DNA of 64,000 nucleotides, from positions 324,753 through 388,752 of the forward strand of contig NZ_JALNMI010000004.1 of NCBI RefSeq assembly GCF_023156585.1, read 5' to 3'. Source of the DNA: Subsaxibacter sp. CAU 1640. Lineage in GTDB: Bacteria; Bacteroidota; Bacteroidia; Flavobacteriales; Flavobacteriaceae. The position numbers and the translations under genes were made by a program. Of the stretch, positions 28,377 through 36,784 are shown piece after piece (positions within the stretch are counted from its first letter, which is position 1; each line of letters starts with the position of its first letter). The notes below the pieces were generated by a model. It saw only the letters and a list, made by a program, of their open reading frames with translations, did no database searches and was not told the origin of the DNA.

Positions 28377-28470
28377 GGCAAGCTACCTACATCACACCGC
28401 TACGACCGTTTACCTTTGCTGCGTTCCCGCCCTGGAGGATTCAACAGGAGCTGGTTGTGTAGGACTTGCC
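28377..28470 (-). ncRNA. ffs: Signal recognition particle RNA (4.5S type)
   Basis: On the minus strand the RNA begins GGCAAGTCC and ends TAGCTTGCC, whose ends pair. The internal conserved SRP core is GGGCGGGAACGCAGCAAAGG, the symmetric loop region bound by Ffh. A run of 12 T (28365-28376) follows as terminator. A consensus promoter places transcription start at 28470, exactly at the first G of the helix. The RNA forms the SRP with Ffh for membrane-protein targeting. Confidence 0.93.
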
Positions 28471-28474
28471 GCTG

Positions 28475-28504
28475 CAAAGATACAATCTTTTAATACTTTC
28501 GCAA
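28475..28504 (-). promoter_or_regulatory. Promoter of the SRP RNA (-33 TTG, 19 bp, -7 TATCTTTG)
   Basis: On the minus strand TTG (28502-28504), a 19-bp spacer and TATCTTTG (28475-28482) lie 4 bp before the mature 5' end. Because the RNA end is known from its fold, it calibrates the distance from -7 box to start site for this genome. Confidence 0.78.
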
Positions 28505-28559
28505 TGATTTTTTAAACTGAATTTAATTAAATAACTTGCTTGAAAATTCAATCAAAGCT

Positions 28560-29591
28560 ATGTCTTTCGCTAAACTTTTTACAATCACTGCCTTAAGCAT
28601 TTTTTTATGGACCTGTGGTGATTCTGACCCTAAAAAAAACAATTTTTCAATAGCTACGGATGCTGAAAAAAACACTATTGAATTAGGAAAAACCCTTAAA
28701 CTTTCCATTAACAACCCAACTAATCTAGAAATAACATCAGTTTCTTATCAATTGAATGGCGAAAAAATTTCTGAAAATTTCAAGGTGAATTCGAATTTGG
28801 GAGAACAAACCATCACTGCAAAAGTGACCTACGAAGACACTTCGGAAGAAGTTTCGACCAAAATCATCGTTTTAAACAATGAATCTCCGAAGATATATTC
28901 TTATAAAATCATTAACGAATATCCACACGACATCACATCATACACACAAGGACTGGAATTTCATAATGGTGAACTCTTCGAAAGTACAGGGCAATACGGT
29001 GAGTCAAAACTTCGCAAAGTGAATTACAAAACGGGTGAAGTTTTACAAAATATCAGTTTAACCAATCAGTTTTTTGCCGAAGGTTTAACCGTTTTAAATG
29101 ACAAATTATATCAGTTGACTTGGCGCGAAAACACAGGTTTTATCTATGATGTGAAAACTTTGGAAAAGACTGGAACCTTCAAATACGGCAAAAGTAAAGA
29201 AGGTTGGGGATTGTGCAACGATGGCAGTAAGTTGTACAAATCAGACGGAACTGACAAAATCTGGACTTTGGATGCTAATAATTATACTGAACAAAATTTC
29301 ATTCAGGTATATACCAATAACGGAAAAATTCCAAGTTTGAATGAATTGGAATGGATAGATGGCAAAATATACGCCAATATCTACCAACGTAATGGTGTTG
29401 CCATCATCAACCCTAAAAATGGTGCTGTTGAAGGTGTTATCGACTTTTCACCCTTAAAAGAATTGGTCACACAGCATCCGCAATTGGATGTTTTGAACGG
29501 TATAGCATACAATCCTCAAACGAACACCATTTTTGTGACTGGTAAGGATTGGGATAAATTATTTGAGGTCGAAGTATTTTTACAGCAATAA
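28560..29591 (+). CDS. Lipoprotein glutaminyl-peptide cyclotransferase (glutamine cyclase, plant/bacterial type)
   Basis: A 343-aa protein with a lipobox FLWTC (start MSFAKLFTIT). An Ig-like linker is followed by the five-bladed beta-propeller glutaminyl cyclase domain from about residue 120: YTQGLEFHNGELFESTGQYG, FAEGLTVLNDKLYQLTW and LNELEWIDGKIYANIYQ. These enzymes turn N-terminal glutamine into pyroglutamate. Pyroglutamate is the usual N-terminus of Bacteroidota exported proteins cleaved before glutamine, so it likely acts in the periplasm. The next gene starts 1 bp after its stop. Confidence 0.9.
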   Translation: MSFAKLFTITALSIFLWTCGDSDPKKNNFSIATDAEKNTIELGKTLKLSINNPTNLEITSVSYQLNGEKISENFKVNSNLGEQTITAKVTYEDTSEEVSTKIIVLNNESPKIYSYKIINEYPHDITSYTQGLEFHNGELFESTGQYGESKLRKVNYKTGEVLQNISLTNQFFAEGLTVLNDKLYQLTWRENTGFIYDVKTLEKTGTFKYGKSKEGWGLCNDGSKLYKSDGTDKIWTLDANNYTEQNFIQVYTNNGKIPSLNELEWIDGKIYANIYQRNGVAIINPKNGAVEGVIDFSPLKELVTQHPQLDVLNGIAYNPQTNTIFVTGKDWDKLFEVEVFLQQ

Positions 29592-29592
29592 G

Positions 29593-29982
29593 ATGCAAAC
29601 TTTCGAAAAACATCATATCGTAGAACAAGAAGATTTGGACCATCTTAACCACGTCAACAATGTTCGGTATGTGCAATGGGTTCAAGATATTGCAGAAGCA
29701 CATTGGAAGTCAAAAGCTTCCGAAGATATCCAAGAATCCTTCTTCTGGGTTCTTATGAAACATACCATCGAATACAAAAATGAAGCGATTCTTGGTGATG
29801 TTTTGAAAATGGTGACTTACGTCAAAAAATCTGAAGGTGTAACCTCTATTCGAATGGTTGAAATTTATGATGAAAACACCAACAAACTACTTGCAACTTC
29901 AGAAACAACGTGGTGCTTTATGAATGTTTCCTCAAAACGTCCTGCTCGAATTCCTAAAGAGATTGTCGATTTATTCAATTAA
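29593..29982 (+). CDS. Acyl-CoA thioesterase (hot-dog fold)
   Basis: A 129-aa 4HBT-type thioesterase: DLDHLNHVNNVRYVQWVQDI holds the catalytic aspartate-type block DHxNHxNNxxY, and HTIEYKNEAILGDVLKMV follows. It hydrolyses acyl-CoA or acyl-ACP, exact chain unknown. The ATG at 29593 starts 1 bp after the cyclotransferase stop, so the two are one operon. The longer frame would overlap that gene. Confidence 0.88.
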   Translation: MQTFEKHHIVEQEDLDHLNHVNNVRYVQWVQDIAEAHWKSKASEDIQESFFWVLMKHTIEYKNEAILGDVLKMVTYVKKSEGVTSIRMVEIYDENTNKLLATSETTWCFMNVSSKRPARIPKEIVDLFN

Positions 29983-30020
29983 TTTCAGTTTTGAATACTA
30001 ATTCATTGTCCCAAAAGTTA

Positions 30021-30028
30021 TATTTTTG
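30021..30028 (+). promoter_or_regulatory. -7 box TATTTTTG
   Basis: Exact TAnnTTTG match 16 bases before the ATG at 30045, giving a leader of about 12 bases. Confidence 0.52.
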
Positions 30029-30044
30029 ACCATACTGATTTTTT

Positions 30045-31598
30045 ATGAAAAGATTTCTATCATTCGCTATTACTATTTGTGTATTGATTCTTTGGAGCTC
30101 CTGCAGAAAGGATTTTGAGTTCGAACCAAGCACAGGCAACCTTCAATTTTCAAAAGACACTGTTTATCTCGATACGGTTTTTACAAGCATCGGTTCTAGC
30201 ACCTACAATCTTAAAGTGTATAATAGAAGTGACAATGATATTGTGATTCCGACTGTTCGTTTGGGTCAAGGTCAGGCATCCAACTATCGATTGAATGTTG
30301 ATGGAATGGCTGGCAAAGAATTTCAAAACATTGAGTTGCTTGCAAAAGATAGTATGTTCATTTTCATCGAAACCACCTTTGACATTCAAACCGTTGTAGC
30401 TGCAGACAACCAGTTTTTATATACCGATGCCATAGAATTTGATAGTGGTTCCAACTTGCAAAAAGTAGAACTGGTGACTTTAGTGAAAGATGCGGTGTTC
30501 ATCTATCCAAATCGAAACTCCGAAGGCGTCATTGAAACCTTGACTTTTGATGTTGATGGAGATGGAACGGATGATGAAACCACATTGCAAGGCCGTTTTT
30601 TAGAAGATGATGAATTGACTTTTACCAATGAAAAACCGTATGTAATTTATGGTTATGCAGCTGTCGATGCAGGCGAAACCTTAACGATTGAAGCTGGTGC
30701 AAGAGTTCACTTTCACGCCAATTCGGGCTTGTTGGTCACTAACAATGCATCGTTGAAAGTGGAAGGAGCAATTAGTAATAATCCTGAATTGATGGAAAAT
30801 GAGGTCATATTTGAAGGTGATCGTTTGGAACCTTTGTTTTCTGACATTCCTGGTCAATGGGGAACTATTTGGCTTTATAGCGGAAGTGTCGATAACCAAA
30901 TCAATCACGCCACCATTAAGAATGCAACCGTTGGTATTTTGGCTGAAAATGATCAAGGTGCACCATTGGACAAATTGACTATTACAAACTCGCAAATTTA
31001 TAATTCGAGTAACTTCGGCATTTTAGGTAGAGCTACGTCTATCACAGCCACTAACGTGGTCATTAATAAAGCTGGCCAATCTTCCTTCGCTGGAACGTAC
31101 GGAGGAAAGTACAACTTTACGCATTGTACTATTGCCAACTATTGGACCAGTAGTTTCAGACAGTTTCCTGCCTTGTTTTTAAACAATTTTATTATTGATG
31201 AAAATAACGCAATTTTCACAAATGATTTGACAGAAGCTAATTTCAACAATTGTATCATTTACGGTAATGATAACCCGGAATTTATGTTGGAAGAAGATGA
31301 CCATGCTGCATTCAACTTCAAATTTGCAAATTGTTTGATGCGTTTTCAGAATACCAACAACGTACCTACTGGTCCAAATTATGATTTCACCAACACAACT
31401 TTATACGAAGAAGTCATCTTAAATCAAGATCCAAAATTTAAGGATTCATCAAACAATAAAATGATGATCTGTAGTGATGAAGACTCTCCTGCTATTGGTC
31501 GAGGTGGTGATTTTATGGTTACTACTGATATTTTAGGCAACACCAGAACATCAATGCCAGATTTAGGTGCCTATAACGGCAGTAACTGTGAAGATTAA
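30045..31598 (+). CDS. Surface lipoprotein with right-handed parallel beta-helix
   Basis: A 517-aa protein with lipobox LWSSC at about residues 16-20. Residues 30-145 are Ig-like (DTVYLDTVFTSIGSSTYNLK, the choice-of-anchor type). An acidic Dx-Dx-DG calcium-like loop (FDVDGDGTDDE) follows at about 170. From 210 it repeats short strands typical of a beta-helix (GARVHFHANSGLLVTNNASL and so on). Probably exposed on the cell surface. No catalytic residues recognised. Confidence 0.8.
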   Translation: MKRFLSFAITICVLILWSSCRKDFEFEPSTGNLQFSKDTVYLDTVFTSIGSSTYNLKVYNRSDNDIVIPTVRLGQGQASNYRLNVDGMAGKEFQNIELLAKDSMFIFIETTFDIQTVVAADNQFLYTDAIEFDSGSNLQKVELVTLVKDAVFIYPNRNSEGVIETLTFDVDGDGTDDETTLQGRFLEDDELTFTNEKPYVIYGYAAVDAGETLTIEAGARVHFHANSGLLVTNNASLKVEGAISNNPELMENEVIFEGDRLEPLFSDIPGQWGTIWLYSGSVDNQINHATIKNATVGILAENDQGAPLDKLTITNSQIYNSSNFGILGRATSITATNVVINKAGQSSFAGTYGGKYNFTHCTIANYWTSSFRQFPALFLNNFIIDENNAIFTNDLTEANFNNCIIYGNDNPEFMLEEDDHAAFNFKFANCLMRFQNTNNVPTGPNYDFTNTTLYEEVILNQDPKFKDSSNNKMMICSDEDSPAIGRGGDFMVTTDILGNTRTSMPDLGAYNGSNCED

Positions 31599-31622
31599 TT
31601 TCAAAATATAGAAATAAAAAAA

Positions 31623-31640
31623 CCTGCCATAGTTGACAGG
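31623..31640. terminator. Bidirectional terminator upstream of the glyA stop
   Basis: CCTGCCA / TGACAGG stem (one G-U wobble) between A7 and T6 runs, placed between convergent genes. Confidence 0.8.
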
Positions 31641-31662
31641 CTTTTTTAATCGCTTTTTAGAT

Positions 31663-32934
31663 TTAAGAAAATAATGGTTTCCCTTTCATCATTTCATTGA
31701 CTTTTCCTCCGACAGCCTCTAAAGTTGAATCCTTATCATAGTTTTGAATCACTTCATCAATCAATTCAACAATCACTTCCATATCTTTCTCTTTCATCCC
31801 TCTAGTTGTGATGGCTGGAGTTCCGACACGAATACCAGAAGTGACAAACGGGGATTTATCATCAAAAGGGACCATGTTTTTATTGACCGTAATTTCAGCT
31901 TTAACCAAAGCCTGTTCCGCGTCTTTACCTGTTATATTTTTGTTTCTTAAATCAATCAGCATCATATGATTATCCGTACCTTCTGAAATGATGTTATATC
32001 CTTTAGACACAAAAGCAGCAGCCATAGCCTCTGCATTGGCTTTTACTTGTAACATATAGTGTAGAAAATCATCTGTTAACGCTTCACCAAATGCAATCGC
32101 TTTTGCAGCGATGATATGCTCCAAAGGCCCTCCTTGATTGCCCGGAAACACTCCAGAATCCAACAGGGACGACATCATCCGCAATTCACCTTTAGGGGTT
32201 TTCAAACCGAAAGGATTTTCAAAATCTTTACCCATCATAATCATACCACCTCTTGGCCCACGCAACGTTTTGTGTGTGGTCGTCGTTACAATATGGCAAT
32301 GTGGCATTGGATCATTCAAAATTCCTTTGGCAATCAATCCTGCTGGATGTGAAATATCTGCCATCAAAATTGCTCCAACGCTATCAGCCACTTCCCTGAA
32401 TTTCTTAAAATCCATATCACGAGAATAGGCAGAAGCTCCAGCGATGATCAATTTTGGCCGTTCTTTTTTTGCTGTATCGGCAAGTTTATCATAATCAATT
32501 CTTCCTGTTTCTTTATCAACACCATAAAATGATGGTTGATAAAGTTTTCCTGAAAAATTCACTGGAGATCCGTGTGTTAAATGACCTCCGTGTGATAAAT
32601 CAAATCCTAAAATTTTATCACCAGGCTTAAGACACATTGAGTAAACTGCTGTATTGGCCTGACTGCCTGAATGTGGCTGTACATTGACATAACTAGCTCC
32701 AAACAAAGTTTTTGCTCTATCAATTGCCACTTGCTCTACTTCATCTACCACTTCGCAACCTCCATAATAACGCTTTCCAGGGTAACCTTCTGCATATTTA
32801 TTGGTTAATACAGAACCTGCTGCCTCCATAACTTGATTGCTTACAAAATTTTCTGAAGCAATAAGCTCTAGTCCATGTAGTTGCCTTTCTTTTTCGGCTT
32901 CAATAAGTTCAAAAATCTGTTGGTCGCGTTGCAT
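31663..32934 (-). CDS. glyA: Serine hydroxymethyltransferase
   Basis: A 423-aa PLP enzyme interconverting serine and glycine with tetrahydrofolate. It shows [29 protein letters not shown], the PLP lysine in [15 protein letters not shown] and SGIRVGTPA near the end. Full length. Transcribed alone from a -7 box about 26 bases upstream of the ATG. Confidence 0.97.
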   Translation of the reverse strand: MQRDQQIFELIEAEKERQLHGLELIASENFVSNQVMEAAGSVLTNKYAEGYPGKRYYGGCEVVDEVEQVAIDRAKTLFGASYVNVQPHSGSQANTAVYSMCLKPGDKILGFDLSHGGHLTHGSPVNFSGKLYQPSFYGVDKETGRIDYDKLADTAKKERPKLIIAGASAYSRDMDFKKFREVADSVGAILMADISHPAGLIAKGILNDPMPHCHIVTTTTHKTLRGPRGGMIMMGKDFENPFGLKTPKGELRMMSSLLDSGVFPGNQGGPLEHIIAAKAIAFGEALTDDFLHYMLQVKANAEAMAAAFVSKGYNIISEGTDNHMMLIDLRNKNITGKDAEQALVKAEITVNKNMVPFDDKSPFVTSGIRVGTPAITTRGMKEKDMEVIVELIDEVIQNYDKDSTLEAVGGKVNEMMKGKPLFS

Positions 32935-32959
32935 AATGTGTGTAGAATTAAAATTTTTT

Positions 32960-32967
32960 CAAAAATA
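32960..32967 (-). promoter_or_regulatory. -7 box TATTTTTG for glyA
   Basis: Exact match on the minus strand. A TTTG lies 14 bp further upstream, slightly closer than usual for -33. Confidence 0.55.
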
Positions 32968-33132
32968 AGAAAACCGTCAGTCAAATGCATTATAATTTGA
33001 TTTTTTAGTTTGTCAACATTTGTATTCAAACGATGTTCAAAAAGACGCAGATTTTAAGGTTTTTTTTAGGTTTAAATTAAAAATATTATGTAGGTTTGAC
33101 TACATTTAACAAACAACTCAACAACAACACTT

Positions 33133-34428
33133 ATGCCTTTATCAGCTAACAATCCAGATAGAACATCGTGGCTTCACGTTGGGAAAAATTCAGATTTTCC
33201 TATTCAGAACATTCCTTTTGGGGTGTTTTTAACGCGTGATGACATCATAACCATCGGAACCCGAATAGGTGACACAGCAATAGACCTTGGCGCCTTACAT
33301 CAATTGGGCTATTTTGATGGTATTCCACTGACTGATGATATTTTCTTACAAGACACTTTGAATGATTTCATTGCAGATGGGAGAAAAACCTGGAGAGCCG
33401 TTAGAAATAGAATTGCTGAAATTTTTGATAGCAACAACACAACATTAAAAAATAACACCAAACATAAAGAAATCGTTTGCTTTCGTCTTGATGAAATAGA
33501 GATGCAATTGCCTGTACAGATTGGTGATTACACAGATTTTTATTCAAGTTTGGAACACGCCACAAATGTTGGTACGATGTTTCGCGGAAAAGACAATGCC
33601 TTGATGCCAAACTGGCTTCACATTCCAGTAGGCTATCACGGAAGAAGCTCGTCTATCATCCCTTCTGGAATTCCTGTTCACAGACCACAAGGACAAACCA
33701 TAGCTGATGGTGCTGAAGAACCTGTGTTTGGTCCTTCAAAATTAATCGATTTTGAATTGGAGATGGCATTTATCACAACAGATGCCAATGATTTGGGTGA
33801 GCCAATACCAGTTAACGAAGCCGAAGAATACATTTTTGGTCTGGTATTATTCAATGATTGGTCAGCTCGTGATATTCAAAAATGGGAATACGTGCCACTT
33901 GGACCATTTCTTGCAAAAAACTTTGCATCATCTATGTCTCCTTGGATTGTAACGCTCGATGCTTTAGAACCTTTTAAAGTGGAGAGCCCTAAACCATTGA
34001 AACCAGTGTTGCCTTACTTGCAATCAAAAGGTAAAAAAAGTTATGATATTAACCTTGAGGTTGCCATTAGACCTAAAGATGCCAAAGAAACCATCGTAAG
34101 CAAATCCAACTTCAAATATATGTATTGGAATATGTCTCAACAATTGGCGCATCATACTGTGAATGGCTGCCCAGTCAATTCTGGGGATATGATGGGCAGC
34201 GGCACCATTTCTGGTCCGACAGAAGATTCCTATGGTTCTATGCTAGAGCTGACCTGGAGAGGCGAAAAACCCTTAAAGATGAAAGATGGCACTGAACGTA
34301 AATTCATCAATGATTACGATACTGTGATTATGCGAGGACATTGTGAGAAAGATGGCACACGCATCGGTTTTGGTGAAGTATCAACGCAACTACTTCCAGT
34401 TTACAATCAGAAAAAGAAGAAAAAATAG
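33133..34428 (+). CDS. fahA: Fumarylacetoacetase
   Basis: A 431-aa enzyme of the last step of tyrosine and phenylalanine breakdown, splitting fumarylacetoacetate to fumarate and acetoacetate. N-terminal SH3-like domain (NIPFGVFLT) and C-terminal catalytic FAH domain: DFYSSLEHATNVGTMFRG, YHGRSSSIIPSG, metal-binding DFELEMAF and LFNDWSARDIQ. Length and order match the family. TACATTTA at 33101 is a near -7 box. No other tyrosine-catabolic genes are adjacent. Confidence 0.96.
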   Translation: MPLSANNPDRTSWLHVGKNSDFPIQNIPFGVFLTRDDIITIGTRIGDTAIDLGALHQLGYFDGIPLTDDIFLQDTLNDFIADGRKTWRAVRNRIAEIFDSNNTTLKNNTKHKEIVCFRLDEIEMQLPVQIGDYTDFYSSLEHATNVGTMFRGKDNALMPNWLHIPVGYHGRSSSIIPSGIPVHRPQGQTIADGAEEPVFGPSKLIDFELEMAFITTDANDLGEPIPVNEAEEYIFGLVLFNDWSARDIQKWEYVPLGPFLAKNFASSMSPWIVTLDALEPFKVESPKPLKPVLPYLQSKGKKSYDINLEVAIRPKDAKETIVSKSNFKYMYWNMSQQLAHHTVNGCPVNSGDMMGSGTISGPTEDSYGSMLELTWRGEKPLKMKDGTERKFINDYDTVIMRGHCEKDGTRIGFGEVSTQLLPVYNQKKKKK

Positions 34429-34453
34429 TTAAAGCTTAAAGCCTGAAGATTAA

Positions 34454-34483
34454 AGCACGAAGAATTTAAATGTTTTTCGTGCT
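34454..34483 (+). terminator. Terminator of fahA
   Basis: AGCACGAA / TTCGTGCT, an 8-bp stem with a long loop, followed by TTTTT on the plus strand. Confidence 0.75.
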
Positions 34484-34599
34484 TTTTTATTTCTATTCGA
34501 CAATCTAATTTCCATCGTCCAGCTTCAAACTTCAAGCTAAATTCAAAATTGGCACACCTTTTGGATTCTGATTATTATAAACCAATTAAATCCAGAATT

Positions 34600-35781
34600 A
34601 TGAAAGCAAAATTACTCTTCGCAGCACTTGCACTACTGCTTGCATCTTGCAGCAGTAAAAAGCAAATTGAGAAAGCACTTCACTCTGGAAACTACGACCT
34701 AGCTATTGAAGATGCTTTAAGGAAACTTGAAAACAACAAAGACAAAGCCCGTAAACAAGATTTTGTCATTATGTTGGAAGATGCGTATTACAAAGCCGTT
34801 GACCGTGACCTGAATACCATCAATCACCTTAAAAAAGATGGTAACCCAGAAAATTTCAAAGCTATTTATGAGCGTTATTTAGATATGAACGCCAGACAAG
34901 AAGCCATCAAACCAGTTTTGCCTTTGCAAATTGGCGGAAAAGTTCTTAATCTGAAGTTTAGAGATTATAGTAATGACATCATAGCCTCAAGAAATAATCT
35001 TGCAGATTATATGTATAAAAAAGGCTTGGCCTTATTGGATTCTGATAATAAATTTGATATTAGAGAGTCTTATGAAATTTTTAGGTACATCGAACGAATT
35101 TATCCTAATTATGAAGATACCAGAAGTTTGATGGAAGAAGCATATCAATTGGGAAGGGATTTCGTGATTGTAACGATTGAAAATCAAACAAATCAAATCA
35201 TTCCACAGCGTCTTGAAGACGATTTGTTGAACTTTGACACCTATGGCCTTAACCAATTTTGGACAGTATATCACGCTAACTTTGATAATGAAATTGATTA
35301 TGATTATGCAATGCAATTACAGTTGAAACGCATCAATATTTCAGCAGATGAATTGCACGAAAAACAATTGTTAAAAGAAAAACGAATTGTTGATGGGTGG
35401 AAATATTTATTGGATGAAGATGGAAATGTGGCGAAAGACAGTTTAGGAAATGACATCAAAGTTGATAATATCATAAATGTAAAAGCACGATATTTTGAAT
35501 TCAATCAATTCAAATCGACCCAAGTGATTGGAAATGTTGTGTACATCGACTTAAAACACAATCAAACGCTAGATGCGTTTGCTATAGATAGCCAATTCAT
35601 ATTTGAAAACAGATATGCAACTGTTCGAGGGGATAAAAGAGCGCTGGATAGAAATGAATTGGACCTGTTGAACGGAAGACATATTTTCTTCCCATCAGAT
35701 GCCCAAATGGTTTATGATACTGGTGAAGACCTAAAATCAAAACTGAAACATATTATTGGTTCTTATAGAATAAGAGCTTAA
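34600..35781 (+). CDS. Lipoprotein of unknown function, 393 aa
   Basis: Start MKAKLLFAALALLLASC gives a clear lipobox (LASC). The first half is helical with TPR-like spacing (SGNYDLAIEDALRKLENNKD). The second half is beta-rich (FVIVTIENQTNQIIPQRLED, VIGNVVYIDLKHNQTLDAFA). No family recognised. The longer frame from 34549 would bury the signal peptide. Own terminator follows. Confidence 0.75.
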   Translation: MKAKLLFAALALLLASCSSKKQIEKALHSGNYDLAIEDALRKLENNKDKARKQDFVIMLEDAYYKAVDRDLNTINHLKKDGNPENFKAIYERYLDMNARQEAIKPVLPLQIGGKVLNLKFRDYSNDIIASRNNLADYMYKKGLALLDSDNKFDIRESYEIFRYIERIYPNYEDTRSLMEEAYQLGRDFVIVTIENQTNQIIPQRLEDDLLNFDTYGLNQFWTVYHANFDNEIDYDYAMQLQLKRINISADELHEKQLLKEKRIVDGWKYLLDEDGNVAKDSLGNDIKVDNIINVKARYFEFNQFKSTQVIGNVVYIDLKHNQTLDAFAIDSQFIFENRYATVRGDKRALDRNELDLLNGRHIFFPSDAQMVYDTGEDLKSKLKHIIGSYRIRA

Positions 35782-35788
35782 GAATTAA

Positions 35789-35813
35789 AAACTCTCTATT
35801 TATTAGGGAGTTT
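35789..35813 (+). terminator. Terminator after the lipoprotein gene
   Basis: AAACTC-TCT / AGG-GAGTTT stem with one wobble, followed by a run of T. Confidence 0.78.
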
Positions 35814-35915
35814 TTTTTATATCCTTTAAAATTTTTTATCAAATTATGGTTTTCCGTTTGTTAGTTATGTGCAGAAAACTTACTTTTATCCATCACGAAC
35901 CTTAAAAACTTAAAC

Positions 35916-36056
35916 ATGGAAGCATACTGTGTAAAATGTAAATCAAAAAAAGAAATGAAAAACGCTAAAGAAACCACAATGAAAAATGGTAGAAAAGCGA
36001 TGAAAGGCGAATGCCCAACTTGCGGTACTGGCATGTTCAGAATCATGGGGAAATAA
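35916..36056 (+). CDS. DUF5679 small zinc-ribbon protein
   Basis: 46 codons: MEAYCVKCKSKKEMKNAKET, a basic middle, then GECPTCGTGMFRI. The two CxxC pairs (C5/C8 and C34/C37) would bind zinc. This matches DUF5679, a very small family found in many bacteria and archaea whose function is unknown. A terminator follows at 36082. Confidence 0.9.
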   Translation: MEAYCVKCKSKKEMKNAKETTMKNGRKAMKGECPTCGTGMFRIMGK

Positions 36057-36081
36057 TTTTCCTTCCTTTTTTGAAAGATTG

Positions 36082-36108
36082 AAACTCCCAATTTCCCATT
36101 GGGAGTTT
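36082..36108 (+). terminator. Terminator of the DUF5679 gene
   Basis: AAACTCCCAAT / ATTGGGAGTTT, a perfect 11-bp stem and 5-base loop followed by TTTTT. Confidence 0.87.
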
Positions 36109-36177
36109 TTTTATCCTATGATTCTATTTTAATACTAATGATGCATAGAGATATTCTCCAACTTCCTAACTTTTTTA

Positions 36178-36573
36178 TCAGCCGGCTACTTTAGATAACT
36201 CCAAATCATTGATACTTCCATGGCTTGCGTGAGTAACCACTTCCCCACTCTTTATGACTATTAATTGCGGTGATTCATGTATCACTTTAAATTGCTCGGC
36301 TATGGTATTTGAAATATCACGATGACTCAACAAATCCAAATAATATAAATCTGCCTCATCTTCAGAAAGTTTATAATCTTTCTTAAAGTGTGAAATGACC
36401 ATTCGGCTAATTCCGCAACGTGTGGAATGTTTAAAAATCAATTGTGGTCTGGTTTTAGATTGTTCAACAATTTTGTCCAATTGTGCTATATCATTCAAAT
36501 CTATCCAAGGTATATTTTCAGTCTGTACTTTTTCGGCTGGTGAGCCACCAAATAGCATATCAAAAAATCCCAT
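36178..36573 (-). CDS. ytxJ: Bacillithiol-system redox protein YtxJ
   Basis: A 131-aa thioredoxin-fold monothiol protein with FKHSTRCGISRMV, a single active cysteine in TRCGIS, and QFKVIHESPQLIVIKSGEV as the cis-proline block. YtxJ-type proteins remove bacillithiol from mixed disulfides and occur in bacteria using bacillithiol, which includes many Flavobacteriaceae. A perfect inverted repeat lies 28 bases before its ATG. Confidence 0.9.
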   Translation of the reverse strand: MGFFDMLFGGSPAEKVQTENIPWIDLNDIAQLDKIVEQSKTRPQLIFKHSTRCGISRMVISHFKKDYKLSEDEADLYYLDLLSHRDISNTIAEQFKVIHESPQLIVIKSGEVVTHASHGSINDLELSKVAG

Positions 36574-36600
36574 AATTATAGTTCTTTTATCATTCTCTTA

Positions 36601-36625
36601 ACTGAAAAGCAATGTACTTTTCAGT
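36601..36625. promoter_or_regulatory. Perfect inverted repeat in the ytxJ leader
   Basis: ACTGAAAAG (36601-36609), 7-base loop, CTTTTCAGT (36617-36625), upstream of ytxJ. It could be an operator, or an RNA hairpin in the 5' leader. No T-run follows on the minus strand, so it is not a typical terminator. Confidence 0.45.
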
Positions 36626-36667
36626 AACTTTATGTCATCAGTCGAAACAACTTTCTAAACTTACAAA

Positions 36668-36682
36668 GTGACGAAACGTCAC
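36668..36682. promoter_or_regulatory. Palindrome GTGACG-AAA-CGTCAC between ytxJ and clpB
   Basis: Perfect 6-bp arms in the divergent intergenic region, about 100 bp before clpB and 95 bp before ytxJ. A candidate operator for stress control of either gene. Confidence 0.4.
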
Positions 36683-36784
36683 GTTATTTCTACAATTAAG
36701 CGACATTTTGTCTTGTGAATTCAAATGGTAAGATTGTTGCCTCATTCTGAATGTAAATTAAAACATAAAGAACAAAATTAACAT

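Noticed and set aside
28287-28515. Plus-strand frames of 60-68 aa across the SRP RNA region
   Set aside because: They run antisense to the SRP RNA and through its A-run. No protein-like features.
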